Part shown: in pieces, positions 17,548 through 26,377 of the stretch | How positions within the stretch are numbered: position 1 is the stretch's first letter | Layout: every line of letters starts with the position of its first letter | DNA from: Paenibacillus marchantiae | GTDB lineage: Bacteria > Bacillota > Bacilli > Paenibacillales > Paenibacillaceae | Reading direction: 5' to 3' | Length of the DNA stretch: 64,000 nucleotides | Assembly: GCF_028771845.1 (NCBI RefSeq) | Contig: NZ_CP118270.1 | Span: 2,914,001-2,978,000, forward strand | The notes under the pieces: generated by a model | Databases searched by the model: none | What the model saw: only the letters and a program-made list of their open reading frames with translations | What the model was told of the DNA's origin: nothing | Translations under genes and position numbers: made by a program

Positions 17548-17976
17548 ATGCTAATGAAAAAAGCAGGGATTCTCTTAGTTCTCTTCGCGGTGCTCCTTGC
17601 AGGGTGCAACCATCCAATTGGAACTAATTCTAATCCGAAAGAAGCTCTACCTTCGCTCATTACATTAACATGCAACCCAAACTTCATAACTGAAGCGTGC
17701 CAGGATGTCAAAATTGATGATCCTGTTGAGATTGAAATCGTAATCGAGGCTATAAATAAAGCGGAGCGTATATCAGGAAGTCTTGATTATAGCGCGGAGT
17801 ACAAGATGATCTTAACAGATGCAGATGGGTCCTTAACGAAGTATGATTTTTCCATAGGCAAAGATCCCAAGCAGTCAGCCCTTCTGGTTAACCATGAGGA
17901 TACCCACGTAGGATACAGTATACCCATAGAGGATGCAAACAAAGTAAGGAAACTGATCCAGAGTCATACGGACTAA
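17548..17976 (+). CDS. Putative lipoprotein
   Basis: A 142-aa protein with a lipoprotein signal (KKAGILLVLFAVLLAGC, lipobox LAGC, Cys20), then a small domain with TLTCNPNFITEACQDVKIDD and YKMILTDADGSLTKYDF. No family recognised. ATG 17548 follows GGGAGG with 6 nt; ATG 17554 is an alternative. It stands apart from both neighbours. Confidence 0.75.
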   Translation: MLMKKAGILLVLFAVLLAGCNHPIGTNSNPKEALPSLITLTCNPNFITEACQDVKIDDPVEIEIVIEAINKAERISGSLDYSAEYKMILTDADGSLTKYDFSIGKDPKQSALLVNHEDTHVGYSIPIEDANKVRKLIQSHTD

Positions 17977-18024
17977 CATAGAATGGTTTTATTTATATAG
18001 CTATTGAAACGGAGAGACGGTCAT

Positions 18025-18585
18025 ATGAGTCACCTGATTACCATTCAACCTTTAACAGCATCGGATATGGAGGGTGCCTGCCAGGTATTCGAGACATCGA
18101 TTACAAATGCGTTTACACAGGAGGGACTAGGCAGCCTGCACGAAGATATTCGGGATGAAATTGAATACAAAAAAGCGATGCTTCACTCCGCTTTGCATCC
18201 TGGCAACAACCAGGAATCCAGTATCTTTTTTCTGTTAGCCAAGAGGGAAGATACTGTCGTGGGCACCATTTCGTATGGACCTTGCGGCCAGGAGATTCAA
18301 GAATGCACAGACCACCAACTGAACCACGTAGGGGAATTGGGTAGTCTCTACGTTTTGCCAGAGGTTCAGGGCCAGGGAATTGGCTCTGCTCTTATTCAGG
18401 CTCTGGCTGCTGAACTTCAGAGGCGTGAGATTACGCAATTTTGCCTGGATAGTGGGTACCGGACAGCGCAGAAGAAATGGCAGCGGAAGTTTGGAGAACC
18501 CTATGCCGTGGCAAAGAACTATTGGGGTGAAGGCACGGACCATATGGTGTGGTTATGCGATGTGAAGGATTTTGCTGTAAAATAA
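18025..18585 (+). CDS. GNAT family N-acetyltransferase
   Basis: A 186-aa GNAT with motif A LGSLYVLPEVQGQGIGSALI (QGQGIG) and motif B FCLDSGYRTAQKKWQRKFG. The body is typical (HLITIQPLTASDMEG start). CGGAGAG lies upstream of ATG 18025; the TTG 18004 extension is unlikely. A strong terminator follows at 18594, so it is its own unit. Substrate unknown. Confidence 0.9.
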   Translation: MSHLITIQPLTASDMEGACQVFETSITNAFTQEGLGSLHEDIRDEIEYKKAMLHSALHPGNNQESSIFFLLAKREDTVVGTISYGPCGQEIQECTDHQLNHVGELGSLYVLPEVQGQGIGSALIQALAAELQRREITQFCLDSGYRTAQKKWQRKFGEPYAVAKNYWGEGTDHMVWLCDVKDFAVK

Positions 18586-18593
18586 AATGACGA

Positions 18594-18633
18594 AGAGATG
18601 ACGACCTGTACTGAACAGGGGTCATCTCTTTTA
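18594..18633 (+). terminator. Rho-independent terminator
   Basis: Long stem: AGAGATGAC plus ACCTGT (18594-18609) pairs with ACAGGGGTCATCTCT (18615-18629), followed by TTTTA. Confidence 0.9.
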
Positions 18634-18698
18634 CTAAGTCAATCTTTCTGCATCGATAGAGAACTATTCTTCGTACAGTAAGAAAAAGGAGTGAAGAT

Positions 18699-19196
18699 AT
18701 GCAGTACATACAGAGTACACCCGAGCAACGTTTATCGCCGGATGCCATAACCATATGGAGAATCAGTGCGATTATATCGAACGGAATAGGGTTGATTGTG
18801 CTTGCAGCACTGCTGATTCTGGATTCCGTCTTTGGATGGAGGGCGTGGATTGGTTGGTTTCTGTGGGGAGTGACTGCCATATCAGTGCTGTATGCGGTGT
18901 GGGAGGTTTTTATCCGGCCTTCATTGTTATACAAGCATTGGTATTACGATGCGAATGAGGAGTTCTTGCAATTGAAACACGGCGCTTTGAAAAAGGTACA
19001 TCAGATCGTTCCCATGGCCAAAGTACAATCCGTCACGACGAACCAGGGTCCTCTTTTGAGAAAATATGGCCTATATTCTGTATCGGTTGGCACGATGGGT
19101 TCATCTCATACGATCCCGGCGCTGCCAGAGGAAGTGGCGCTTGAATTGCGTAATCAGATTGCGTCCTATGCAAGGATTAATGAGGTGGATGAATGA
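18699..19196 (+). CDS. ydbS: PH-domain membrane protein, YdbS-like
   Basis: A 165-aa protein of the YdbS/bPH_2 type. Two hydrophobic segments (about 22-45 and 50-68) precede a bacterial PH domain with GALKKVHQIVPMAKVQSVTTNQGP. With its partner it forms the YdbS-YdbT pair known in Bacillus, whose function is not settled (a role in tolerance to secreted bacteriocins/amylolysin has been reported for B. subtilis). AAAGGAGTG precedes the ATG. The next gene overlaps by 4 nt. Confidence 0.85.
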   Translation: MQYIQSTPEQRLSPDAITIWRISAIISNGIGLIVLAALLILDSVFGWRAWIGWFLWGVTAISVLYAVWEVFIRPSLLYKHWYYDANEEFLQLKHGALKKVHQIVPMAKVQSVTTNQGPLLRKYGLYSVSVGTMGSSHTIPALPEEVALELRNQIASYARINEVDE

Positions 19197-20728
19197 ACGA
19201 GATGAAAAGACAACACCCGTTAGCCATGCTCTGGAGTTTGTGGAAACTGGTGAAAAATTCTTTTGCATTTATCGTTTTTTTATTTATTCTCCGTCATGGC
19301 TCGGCGTCCACGTGGATCATGTATGGCAGAATCGTCTTTTATGTGGCTATCGCGTTTAGTGTGATAAGCATCATCTGGAGTTGGTTTACGCTACGTTATA
19401 CCGCAGATGATAAGGCTTTTCAGATCTACAGTGGGGTGTTTAATCGCACAAGAAGAACGATACCCTATACCAAAATTCAGAACGTGAACCGGCATACGTC
19501 GTTGTTTCATCGTTTGTTCCGAGTCACATCCATTCGTTTTGAGACGGGTATCAAGGGAGAAGATTCTACTTTTCAGTTGCAAGTCGTTTCACTTACGGAA
19601 TCGGATAGGCTTGAAAAGGTTGTAGCAGGGCATATATCGGAAGCGAATGTCGTCAGTGATGCTGTAGAGCCAAATGAAGAACACGTGACACCACTTGAAT
19701 ACGTAACACTGGAAGAAGATATTCAACTACCTGTAAAAGAAGAGCTTGAACGGATTGTCCATTACAAGTCCACTCGAAAAGATATATTCAAAGCTTCGTT
19801 TACGTCACTTAGCTTTCTGGTACTTATTCCGATTCTGGGATCGCTCTATTCGTCGGTGAAAGATTTCTTTCCCGATGAAAAAGTGACGGAGAGCATCCTG
19901 TTGACATGGCTGGATACCTGGTGGATTACCGCATTGATCATCACAGGACTTATTGCTGTTTCTATTATGCTAGGTATTGTCAGAACATTTGTGAAGTATG
20001 GCGATTTCCAAATCTCCTCTGATCGCAAACGTATCTACATTACGAAGGGGATGTTGGAACAGACCGCATTTTCAATCCTGAAAGAACGAGTACAGGCGGT
20101 GAAAATCACACAGTCTCCGATGAAAAGACTGCTAGGCTTGGCAGAAGTGGAACTAACGACAGCAGGTGGTGTGGGAGAATCCGAACAGGAAGTTAACTCG
20201 CTCTATCCTTTTCTGCCTGTGAAGCAAGCTTACGATATGATCTCGGAGATTTTGCCATCCTATCAGGTTACGCAGGAGATGCAAAAGCTTCCACGAAAAT
20301 CATTATGGCTGCGCATGCTGACACCAAGCTGGGTGTGGATCATTGCAACAGGGTTACTGTTTTATTTCAAACCGCCGATTCTGGGACAGAATCAGGCATG
20401 GTGGATGATTTCCGCTATTCTGTTACTGTGGATTGTCATATGCAGAATAATTGATTTTCTCCATACACGATACGTCCTGAATCAGAACTTTATCCAATTG
20501 CGAACGGGTGCATTAACCTCAACACTATACATCTCCAAGCGAGAGAAAGTCATTGAGGTACAGATCACCCGGAATCTGCTGCAACGCTGGTTTGGAGTTG
20601 CTTCGATTCAAACCGTGAATCGTGCCAAACCTGTTCTGCATCATACGCTAAACGATATACCGCTTGAAGCCATAGAGTCGTTTCAGCTGTGGTATATGGA
20701 GCGGAGCCAGAACGTCCAGACCCGTTAA
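19193..20728 (+). CDS. ydbT: PH-domain membrane protein, YdbT-like
   Basis: A 511-aa protein with several transmembrane pairs (about 21-38, 48-65, 200-222, 240-262, 370-390, 397-415) and bPH_2 domains. PYTKIQNVNRHTSLFHRLF follows TADDKAFQIYSGVF, and a similar ILKERVQAVKITQSPMKRLLGL and REKVIEVQITRNLLQRWFG mark second and third copies. Translationally coupled to YdbS. A terminator follows directly. Confidence 0.85.
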   Translation: MNEMKRQHPLAMLWSLWKLVKNSFAFIVFLFILRHGSASTWIMYGRIVFYVAIAFSVISIIWSWFTLRYTADDKAFQIYSGVFNRTRRTIPYTKIQNVNRHTSLFHRLFRVTSIRFETGIKGEDSTFQLQVVSLTESDRLEKVVAGHISEANVVSDAVEPNEEHVTPLEYVTLEEDIQLPVKEELERIVHYKSTRKDIFKASFTSLSFLVLIPILGSLYSSVKDFFPDEKVTESILLTWLDTWWITALIITGLIAVSIMLGIVRTFVKYGDFQISSDRKRIYITKGMLEQTAFSILKERVQAVKITQSPMKRLLGLAEVELTTAGGVGESEQEVNSLYPFLPVKQAYDMISEILPSYQVTQEMQKLPRKSLWLRMLTPSWVWIIATGLLFYFKPPILGQNQAWWMISAILLLWIVICRIIDFLHTRYVLNQNFIQLRTGALTSTLYISKREKVIEVQITRNLLQRWFGVASIQTVNRAKPVLHHTLNDIPLEAIESFQLWYMERSQNVQTR

Positions 20729-20732
20729 TGTA

Positions 20733-20779
20733 AAGGCAAGTGCAGGAAGACTACTAAGTTAACTGAGCACTTGCCTTTT
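20733..20779 (+). terminator. Rho-independent terminator
   Basis: AAGGCAAGTGC (20733-20743) pairs with GCACTTGCCTT (20767-20777), then TTG. A long stem with a 23-nt loop. Confidence 0.8.
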
Positions 20780-20799
20780 GAATTGAAATTTTTAATTTC

Positions 20800-20992
20800 T
20801 ATATCAATTGAACTAAACAGTTACAAGAGAACGGAGAGGACAGAAATAACCTGAAGAAGCGAAGTGTTCGCCTTTATTCCCGGATTTTCCCCTTTAAAAT
20901 AGTAATCAAAAAAATCTGGGGATAACAGCGATCGGAAGGTTGTTCTGTCATTGGAGTGGCAGGTGTAAATATGCTTTAGTTCAATTGATATA
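20800..20992 (+). repeat. Candidate structured RNA element, copy 1
   Basis: A perfect 18-bp inverted repeat closes the element (20800-20817 and 20975-20992). Inside lie the conserved blocks: a GGAGAGGA block (about 20833-20840), CTGAAGAAGCG with hairpin GCGAAGTGTTCGC (20859-20871), a second stem CCCGGATTT (20879-20887) / AAATCTGGG (20912-20920), and GGGGATAACAGCGATCGGAAG (20918-20938), then TGGC and AATATGC. The right arm ends 4 nt before the AGGAGGTG ribosome binding site of the HAD gene at 21010, so folding could control translation. Copies 2 and 3 are at 33512 and 59651. Confidence 0.7.
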
Positions 20993-21009
20993 ACTTAGGA
21001 GGTGTTCCT

Positions 21010-21789
21010 TTGATTAAAATCGTATTTATGGACGTGGACGGTACGTTACTCAGTGAGAAGGATCGAAGTCTCTCTCCAAGTACAGAGGATTCCATTCGAA
21101 AATTGGTTCGTAGGGGCATACAGGTCGTGCTGGTCACTGGCAGACCGTACAATTTATGCCGAGATTTCAGAAAACTCGGGATTGATACCATGATTTCGGC
21201 TAACGGGGCATTGATCAAGAGTGGTGAAGAAGTGATACATAAATCGGTGCTTTCTACACGAATGGTTAGAGAAATCAGTGAATTTGCCGAGCTGAACGGC
21301 AGCAGTATTTCTTATTTTACAGAGTCATTCGAGATGAATGGTTTATGCCCAACGGATGTACGTGTCACCGATGCATTGAGAGATACGCTCGGTCTGATGG
21401 AGTACCCCTTGAGCACCAGTTCTTTGGAACAGGAAGTGTATTGCATTTGTTTATATGCCGATCAAGACGAAGTGGAGAAATTCCAATCCAGATTCCCTGC
21501 ATTAAAATTCGTGAGGTTTCATCCTTACGTGTCTAACGTACTGGAAGAGAACAAAGTATCCAAATCGATAGCGGCAGGAAAAGTGCTCGCCCACCTGAAA
21601 ATATCGAAAGAGGAAGCAATGGCTTTTGGCGATGGTGAAAATGATATTGATTTGCTAGAGTATGTGGGACTTGGCATTGCGATGGGAAACGCAGGAGAAC
21701 GCGTCAAACAAAGTGCCGACTATGTCACACTGCGAGCAAGTGAGGATGGCATCACACATGCGTTGAGGAAGTTTAAAATCATAGAATAA
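21010..21789 (+). CDS. Cof-type HAD hydrolase
   Basis: A 259-aa HAD phosphatase of subfamily IIB. Motif I is FMDVDGTLL (Asp8, Asp10), motif II VLVTGRPY, the IIB cap follows, and motif III/IV is KSIAAGKVL and AFGDGENDIDLLEY. It dephosphorylates sugar phosphates or flavin/nucleotide-type cofactors; the substrate is not predictable. The start is TTG 21010 after AGGAGGTGTTCC, immediately downstream of structured element copy 1. Confidence 0.93.
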   Translation: MIKIVFMDVDGTLLSEKDRSLSPSTEDSIRKLVRRGIQVVLVTGRPYNLCRDFRKLGIDTMISANGALIKSGEEVIHKSVLSTRMVREISEFAELNGSSISYFTESFEMNGLCPTDVRVTDALRDTLGLMEYPLSTSSLEQEVYCICLYADQDEVEKFQSRFPALKFVRFHPYVSNVLEENKVSKSIAAGKVLAHLKISKEEAMAFGDGENDIDLLEYVGLGIAMGNAGERVKQSADYVTLRASEDGITHALRKFKIIE

Positions 21790-21892
21790 GCAAATTTTGG
21801 AGTAATAAGGATATCCTAATTATGGGTTTTAATGTAGAATGATGGAGGATGAATTAAGCCCTAAAGCATAGGGTGTGATCGAAGGGTGACTT

Positions 21893-22063
21893 ATGAAAAA
21901 GGTTGTCATTGTAATCTTGTCTTTTGTCGTACTTATTGGTGTATCTTCTTCAGCTTATGCCCATCCAGGTAGACTGGAGAAAAATGGTGGACATAATTGT
22001 TCCGCGAAATCCAAACAAAAGGGCCTTTGCACAGGCTACCATTATCACAAAAAGAAGAAATGA
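21893..22063 (+). CDS. Small secreted YHYH-type protein
   Basis: A 56-aa protein with a signal peptide (MKKVVIVILSFVVLIG, cleavage after the AYA of SSAYA), then HPGRLEKNGGHNCSAKSKQ and KGLCTGYHYHKKKK. The Cys pair and YHYH tail are typical of small YHYH-domain secreted proteins. It is short for most callers. GAAGGG lies upstream. A hairpin terminator follows at 22082. Confidence 0.8.
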   Translation: MKKVVIVILSFVVLIGVSSSAYAHPGRLEKNGGHNCSAKSKQKGLCTGYHYHKKKK

Positions 22064-22081
22064 AATTGAGTTTTACAAGCT

Positions 22082-22115
22082 AAACCCAGCCCTGGTCTAA
22101 TCTATGGTTGGGTTT
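22082..22115 (+). terminator. Probable Rho-independent terminator
   Basis: AAACCCAGCC (22082-22091) pairs with GGTTGGGTTT (22106-22115, one G-U pair). The T tail is modest. Confidence 0.55.
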
Positions 22116-22186
22116 GCATGTTTATAATTCATGGAAGTCGCAGCTAACAGAATACAATAAACATTACGTTAGAGGTGAGTAGTATT

Positions 22187-22327
22187 ATGGGGTTTATTGG
22201 GATCATTTGTGTAATTATTATGACGGTCACACTCATCAGCATAGAAAGTAATACGAAACGGTTAATTCAAGAGCAGGCCGAAACCAATCGGAAACTGGAG
22301 CAACTATTAAGGAAAGAACGTTTTTAA
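22187..22327 (+). CDS. Small single-span membrane protein
   Basis: A 46-aa protein. Residues 2-18 (GFIGIICVIIMTVTLIS) form one helix, followed by a charged helical tail with KRLIQEQAETNRKLEQLLRKE, which looks like a short coiled coil. GAGGTGAG precedes ATG 22187. The HAD gene follows 17 nt later, so they may be co-expressed. Function unknown. Confidence 0.65.
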   Translation: MGFIGIICVIIMTVTLISIESNTKRLIQEQAETNRKLEQLLRKERF

Positions 22328-22344
22328 GACCAGACAGGAGGAGT

Positions 22345-23013
22345 ATGACGATGGATCATATTAAAGCGATTATTTTTGATCTAGACAATACGATTCTCAA
22401 CAGAACAAGTACCTTTGAAGGCTTCAGCCAGAGCTTGATCAACACTTATTTTGCTCATATTCAAACTACAGATGATATTCTTAAACGAATTATTGAGCTG
22501 GATGAGGACGGTTACAAGGACAAGGATGTATTGTTCAACGAGCTGCTCCATGAATTACCTTGGGCTGAGAATCCACCTCACGCGGAGCTTATGGAGTTCT
22601 ATGGCAGAGAGTATGTGAAAAGTGCTGTTCTGATGGAGCAGGCGCGAGAAGTGGTTCAGCATCTAAGAGGAAAATATAAAACAGGTTTAATCACCAATGG
22701 TAAAACCGAGATTCAGTACGGCAAAATCGATCAACTTGGCATCCGGGATGATTTTGATCATATTATCGTTTCGGAAGAGGCTGGGGTCAAAAAGCCCGAT
22801 CCTCGTATTTTCAAATTGGCATTGGATCATTTCAACCTCTCTGCCGAGCAGTGTATCTACATTGGAGATCATCCCGTCAATGATGTTGAAGGAGCGGCAA
22901 AAGTAGGTTTGAGCACGATCTGGATGAAGGTCAATCAGCCTTGGCAGGACAGCATTACAACCAAACCATTACATGCTATTGAGCATCTTGGTGAATTAAA
23001 AGGCCTGCTCTAA
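22345..23013 (+). CDS. HAD family hydrolase
   Basis: A 222-aa HAD subfamily I phosphatase: motif I IIFDLDNTI (Asp11, Asp13), motif II GLITNGK, motif III Lys in EAGVKKPDPRIF, motif IV YIGDHPVNDVEGA. It resembles YjjG/PhoE-like phosphatases that act on small phosphate esters. ATG 22345 and ATG 22351 are both possible, and 22351 has better spacing from AGGAGG. Confidence 0.92.
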   Translation: MTMDHIKAIIFDLDNTILNRTSTFEGFSQSLINTYFAHIQTTDDILKRIIELDEDGYKDKDVLFNELLHELPWAENPPHAELMEFYGREYVKSAVLMEQAREVVQHLRGKYKTGLITNGKTEIQYGKIDQLGIRDDFDHIIVSEEAGVKKPDPRIFKLALDHFNLSAEQCIYIGDHPVNDVEGAAKVGLSTIWMKVNQPWQDSITTKPLHAIEHLGELKGLL

Positions 23014-23074
23014 GGGGAGACTTTCAGGTTAGTTTCAAACAACACTACATAACAGAACAGTGAGGTAGGTGCAC

Positions 23075-23593
23075 ATGGAGATCAGACAAATGGCTACCGC
23101 ATTTTTGAGTAATGGCAACGACATGTTAATGATGAAGAAGGCAGGCAGCAGGCTGTTCGATTTTGAGTTCTGGGGTGGTATTGGCGGGCATCTGGAGCAC
23201 GGCGAGCTTAATTCACCAATGACCGCTAGTTACCGGGAGATTGAAGAAGAGACGGGGTTCAAGCAAGCGGAAATTGAAAATTTCCGTCTTCGATATGTTT
23301 TGATGCAGTATAGCGACGGTGAAGTTCGGCAGCAGTTTGTATATTTTGGTGAGACGACACATCGAGCCTTTATTCCATCAGATGAAGGGGATTTATTTTG
23401 GATTCCTTTGGATGAACTGCTGGATTTACATACATCCATTCTGATTAAAGCTGCGATCCGGCACTTTTTGCAGAATCAGGAGACCGACGAGATATGGATC
23501 GGGAATGTCCTGAATGGAGAAGGGGCAACGGCTAAACCAAGGGTAGAATGGAGTATTATGCAAGATACGATATCCTTTGAACCCGTTGTGTAA
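23075..23593 (+). CDS. Nudix hydrolase with altered box spacing
   Basis: A 172-aa Nudix protein. GGHLEHGE (37-44) and REIEEETGF (54-62) form the box, but nine residues rather than seven lie between Glu44 and Arg54, so the loop is two residues longer than canonical. Metal-binding glutamates are kept. Start ATG 23075 follows GAGGTAGGTGC. The last third (EWSIMQDTISFEP) is unusual. Substrate unknown. A terminator follows at 23673. Confidence 0.85.
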   Translation: MEIRQMATAFLSNGNDMLMMKKAGSRLFDFEFWGGIGGHLEHGELNSPMTASYREIEEETGFKQAEIENFRLRYVLMQYSDGEVRQQFVYFGETTHRAFIPSDEGDLFWIPLDELLDLHTSILIKAAIRHFLQNQETDEIWIGNVLNGEGATAKPRVEWSIMQDTISFEPVV

Positions 23594-23672
23594 TGTTAGA
23601 CGTCTTGACCGGGAAAGGGACATATCTCTGATCGAAAAAGCTATACGTTTAACGTCTGTAGACGACTGTTAT

Positions 23673-23709
23673 AAAGAGCGAGGATATTAACCATCCCCGC
23701 TCTTTTTTA
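23673..23709. terminator. Rho-independent terminator
   Basis: AAAGAGCGAGGA (23673-23684) pairs with TCCCCGCTCTTT (23695-23706), followed by T. It terminates the Nudix gene and could also serve the convergent glycosyltransferase. Confidence 0.85.
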
Positions 23710-23834
23710 ATACCTCGTATTGAATATAAATTCTCTTTTTGGAATGATGATGGATATGAATATCCAAACTTCAACAGGTGGGTCTTGGAGCAGCAGTGAT
23801 CATCCATTATTCAATTCGGTTTATTTAATGAAAA

Positions 23835-24995
23835 TCAATCTGTGATGATTCGATCTTTCGTGCGTCTTCTCCGATTCTCAATGGCTTCCTCATAATCTCT
23901 GACCAACCTGTCAAAAATGTGATCCCACGAACGCTGTTCAGCAAGTTTTCGGCCTTCAAGACCCATATTCCTCAGTTGATCCATATGATCTCCCCAGAGG
24001 CATATCTCCCGAATCAATGCATCCGCATGGCCTGGCTTGAACAGAACACCGCTTCGATGATGTGTGACCAAGTCTTTTACACCGCCATCATTCGCAGCGA
24101 GCACCGGCAATCCCGAAGCCATCGCTTCCAGCACCACATTGCCAAATGTTTCTGTTGAGGAAGGAAACACAAAGATATCTGCCGAAGCATACATAGCAGC
24201 AAGCTCTTCACCATGCAGATACCCTGTAAAGGTGACATTGGGTGGGGATTGCATACGCATTTTGGGGAGCAATGGCCCATCGCCTACAATGATCCAGTGT
24301 ACACGGGCTTGCATATGTTCTGGCAACTGCTGCATGGCAAGGGTGAGGGTAGCGATATCTTTTTCCGGGGCAATTCGTCCAACGTAGAGTAGAATTAGAG
24401 GAGCCGTTATATTGTAGCGAGTACGAAAATCGGAACTTCGTTTATCAGGTGAATACAGGCTGCAATCGATCCCGCGGGACCATAACTTCAGACGTTGAAT
24501 ACCTTTTGATTGCAATGCGTTTAAGGTCTCTTGAGACGGTGTCAATGTTGCATCACAGGCTCGGTGGAACCATTGGATATACTTCCAGTAAAGAGGAATG
24601 ACGCTTTTCAACTTGTAGTATTCGAGGTGCCGATCGAAGTGAGTATGGTAGGAGATGACATGTGGAAGCTGATACTTGAGCGCATATCTGAGACCGAAAA
24701 GACCCATATTGAACGGAGTGGCGATATGCAGCAGATCTGGCTGAAAAGTCTTTAACTCCCGATGAATGGCTGCTCGATTAGGTAAGGCAATACGACATTC
24801 CGGGTAGAGGAAAAAGGGGATGTTGGTAACGGAACGGACCGGAGCGGCATCGTTGCCTTCAATAACAGACTGTGGTGTGAATAACAGATGCTCAATGCCT
24901 TTGCGGTTCAAGTGATTACTCAAGCGGTGCAGCGTACCGGCAACACCATTGGTTTCCGGAACATAGGTGTCGGTGAACAAGGCCAGGCGCATCAT
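23835..24995 (-). CDS. GT4 family glycosyltransferase (PimA/UgtP-type)
   Basis: A 386-aa GT-B fold glycosyltransferase. The N-terminal ALFTDTYVPETNGVAGTLHRL is the glucosyl/mannosyl-transferase type seen in diacylglycerol glycosyltransferases and their relatives; SYHTHFDRHLEYYK and SRGIDCSLYSP follow. The C-terminal donor site has VGRIAPEKD and the E-x7-E motif TETFGNVVLEAMASGLPV. It probably transfers glucose or mannose from a nucleotide sugar to a lipid or glycan. Start: ATG ATG after GGGAGGGG on the minus strand. Confidence 0.92.
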   Translation of the reverse strand: MMRLALFTDTYVPETNGVAGTLHRLSNHLNRKGIEHLLFTPQSVIEGNDAAPVRSVTNIPFFLYPECRIALPNRAAIHRELKTFQPDLLHIATPFNMGLFGLRYALKYQLPHVISYHTHFDRHLEYYKLKSVIPLYWKYIQWFHRACDATLTPSQETLNALQSKGIQRLKLWSRGIDCSLYSPDKRSSDFRTRYNITAPLILLYVGRIAPEKDIATLTLAMQQLPEHMQARVHWIIVGDGPLLPKMRMQSPPNVTFTGYLHGEELAAMYASADIFVFPSSTETFGNVVLEAMASGLPVLAANDGGVKDLVTHHRSGVLFKPGHADALIREICLWGDHMDQLRNMGLEGRKLAEQRSWDHIFDRLVRDYEEAIENRRRRTKDRIITD

Positions 24996-25149
24996 AACCC
25001 CTCCCAAGACTCTTGATGAGAAGATCATAACAGCGGATCATTTTCCAAAGGTCAAGTGAAGGTTAACTTTATCCATATTCCGTGTAAAGTGTGCGGGGAA
25101 GTGATCTGGTGCAAACTTACAGCGGATAAACTTATATAACATATTCTGC

Positions 25150-25155
25150 TATGAT
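25150..25155 (+). promoter_or_regulatory. Possible extended -10 promoter
   Basis: TGCTATGAT gives an extended -10 (hexamer 25150-25155) about 85 nt upstream of the ATG at 25237. No convincing -35. Confidence 0.3.
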
Positions 25156-25236
25156 GTATAGGCGTTTAGTTATAGTGGACCTGTGTGAAATCATTGGTCC
25201 AACTTATATATAGAGATAGATACAGGAGGCAGAGAG

Positions 25237-25812
25237 ATGAACAAATTACAGGAAGAATTGCAGCAATTATTACCTTTGGATCAGTTTGACAGCATGTCGG
25301 GTGAGGAAGTGGTGGGGAGTGTTGCCATGGATCTGTATCGCGCGGAATTTGCGACCATTCGGGAGTGTGGACCTGAACTTCCACAGGTATTGCGAGATAC
25401 CATCCTGATCATAGATCTGGATACAGAGCTATCCATGAGCGGCATTACTGGTTTTCTTGAAAATTTGAGTGGGCGTTTTCTGGGTGAAACGACGGAAGCG
25501 ATGCAGCGCATAGGCAATGATGCTGATGCAGAGATTTTGAAGAACATCCAGCATATGTTATCCGAAAGTGGTGTAACACCTGAGCAGTTAAGAGAAAATG
25601 TGAATGCACTCTCCGAACAGGATGTAACGACGACCCTGAATACGCATGGACAGCAGATCCATGAGGTTTTGCAACGGGTTGAGCTGGAAGCGGGTAATTT
25701 AAGCATGCAATCGGATAATGAAGAGGTATTTGAACTCCTTTATCAATATGTGGATACGAACAAAGATCGCCTGAAACAGGAGTTGGAGCACCTCTTGTCT
25801 AATTCAATCTGA
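25237..25812 (+). CDS. DUF4375/DMP19-like protein
   Basis: A 191-aa acidic, helical soluble protein. It has no catalytic motif but the pattern TELSMSGITGFLENLSGRFLGET followed by a helical C-terminus resembles DUF4375/DMP19-like proteins, often found as immunity or nucleic-acid-mimic proteins. The N-terminus is LQEELQQLLPLDQFDSM. GGAGGCAGAG precedes the ATG. Assignment is moderate. Confidence 0.65.
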   Translation: MNKLQEELQQLLPLDQFDSMSGEEVVGSVAMDLYRAEFATIRECGPELPQVLRDTILIIDLDTELSMSGITGFLENLSGRFLGETTEAMQRIGNDADAEILKNIQHMLSESGVTPEQLRENVNALSEQDVTTTLNTHGQQIHEVLQRVELEAGNLSMQSDNEEVFELLYQYVDTNKDRLKQELEHLLSNSI

Positions 25813-25831
25813 CACGCAGGAGGACTTCACT

Positions 25832-26368
25832 ATGATTGTGATGATTAATGGGGCATTTGGCTCGGGTAAAACCTCTGCTGCAACCAAGCTGCAGCCGTTA
25901 ATTCCGAACAGCATGATCTACGATCCAGAAGAGATTGGATACATGTTAAGAAACGTGATTGTGGATGACGTCCGAATGGATGTGGAGAAAACGGACGATT
26001 TTCAGGATATGGAGCTGTGGAAAGTCCTTACCGTGAAAGTCGCCCGTGAAATCAGGCAGAAGTATAACAAACATCTGATTGTTCCAATGACCATCTACAA
26101 GTCAGAGCAGTTCAGTTACATCCATCGGGGTCTGAAAGAGCTAGATACTGACCTTTTTCATTTTACCCTGATGACATCTATGGAAACATTACATGAGAGA
26201 TTGTTGAAGCGCGGGGATAAGCCTGATGGATGGACTTTTCAACAAGCGATTAAGTGTGTCGAAGCATTCCATGGATCACGCTTTGAAGAGTACATTCAGA
26301 CGGATGGGCAAACAACAGATGTTGTAGTGAATTTTATAACTTCCAAAGTGTTGTCAAACCGTAAATGA
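25832..26368 (+). CDS. P-loop kinase, TmrB-like
   Basis: A 178-aa protein with Walker A GAFGSGKT at residues 7-14. Its layout (GKTSAA, DPEEIGYMLR, HLIVPMTIYK, LLKRGDKPDGW) matches TmrB-like putative kinases related to the tunicamycin-resistance protein. It may phosphorylate or bind a nucleoside antibiotic, though the substrate is not shown by sequence. GGAGGAC precedes the ATG; the gene follows the DMP19-like gene by 19 nt. Confidence 0.85.
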   Translation: MIVMINGAFGSGKTSAATKLQPLIPNSMIYDPEEIGYMLRNVIVDDVRMDVEKTDDFQDMELWKVLTVKVAREIRQKYNKHLIVPMTIYKSEQFSYIHRGLKELDTDLFHFTLMTSMETLHERLLKRGDKPDGWTFQQAIKCVEAFHGSRFEEYIQTDGQTTDVVVNFITSKVLSNRK

Positions 26369-26377
26369 GGAGGCAAA

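Noticed and set aside
20800..20992. MITE with terminal inverted repeats
   Set aside because: The outer arms differ between copies while the core is conserved, opposite to what a transposable element would show. No target-site duplication seen.
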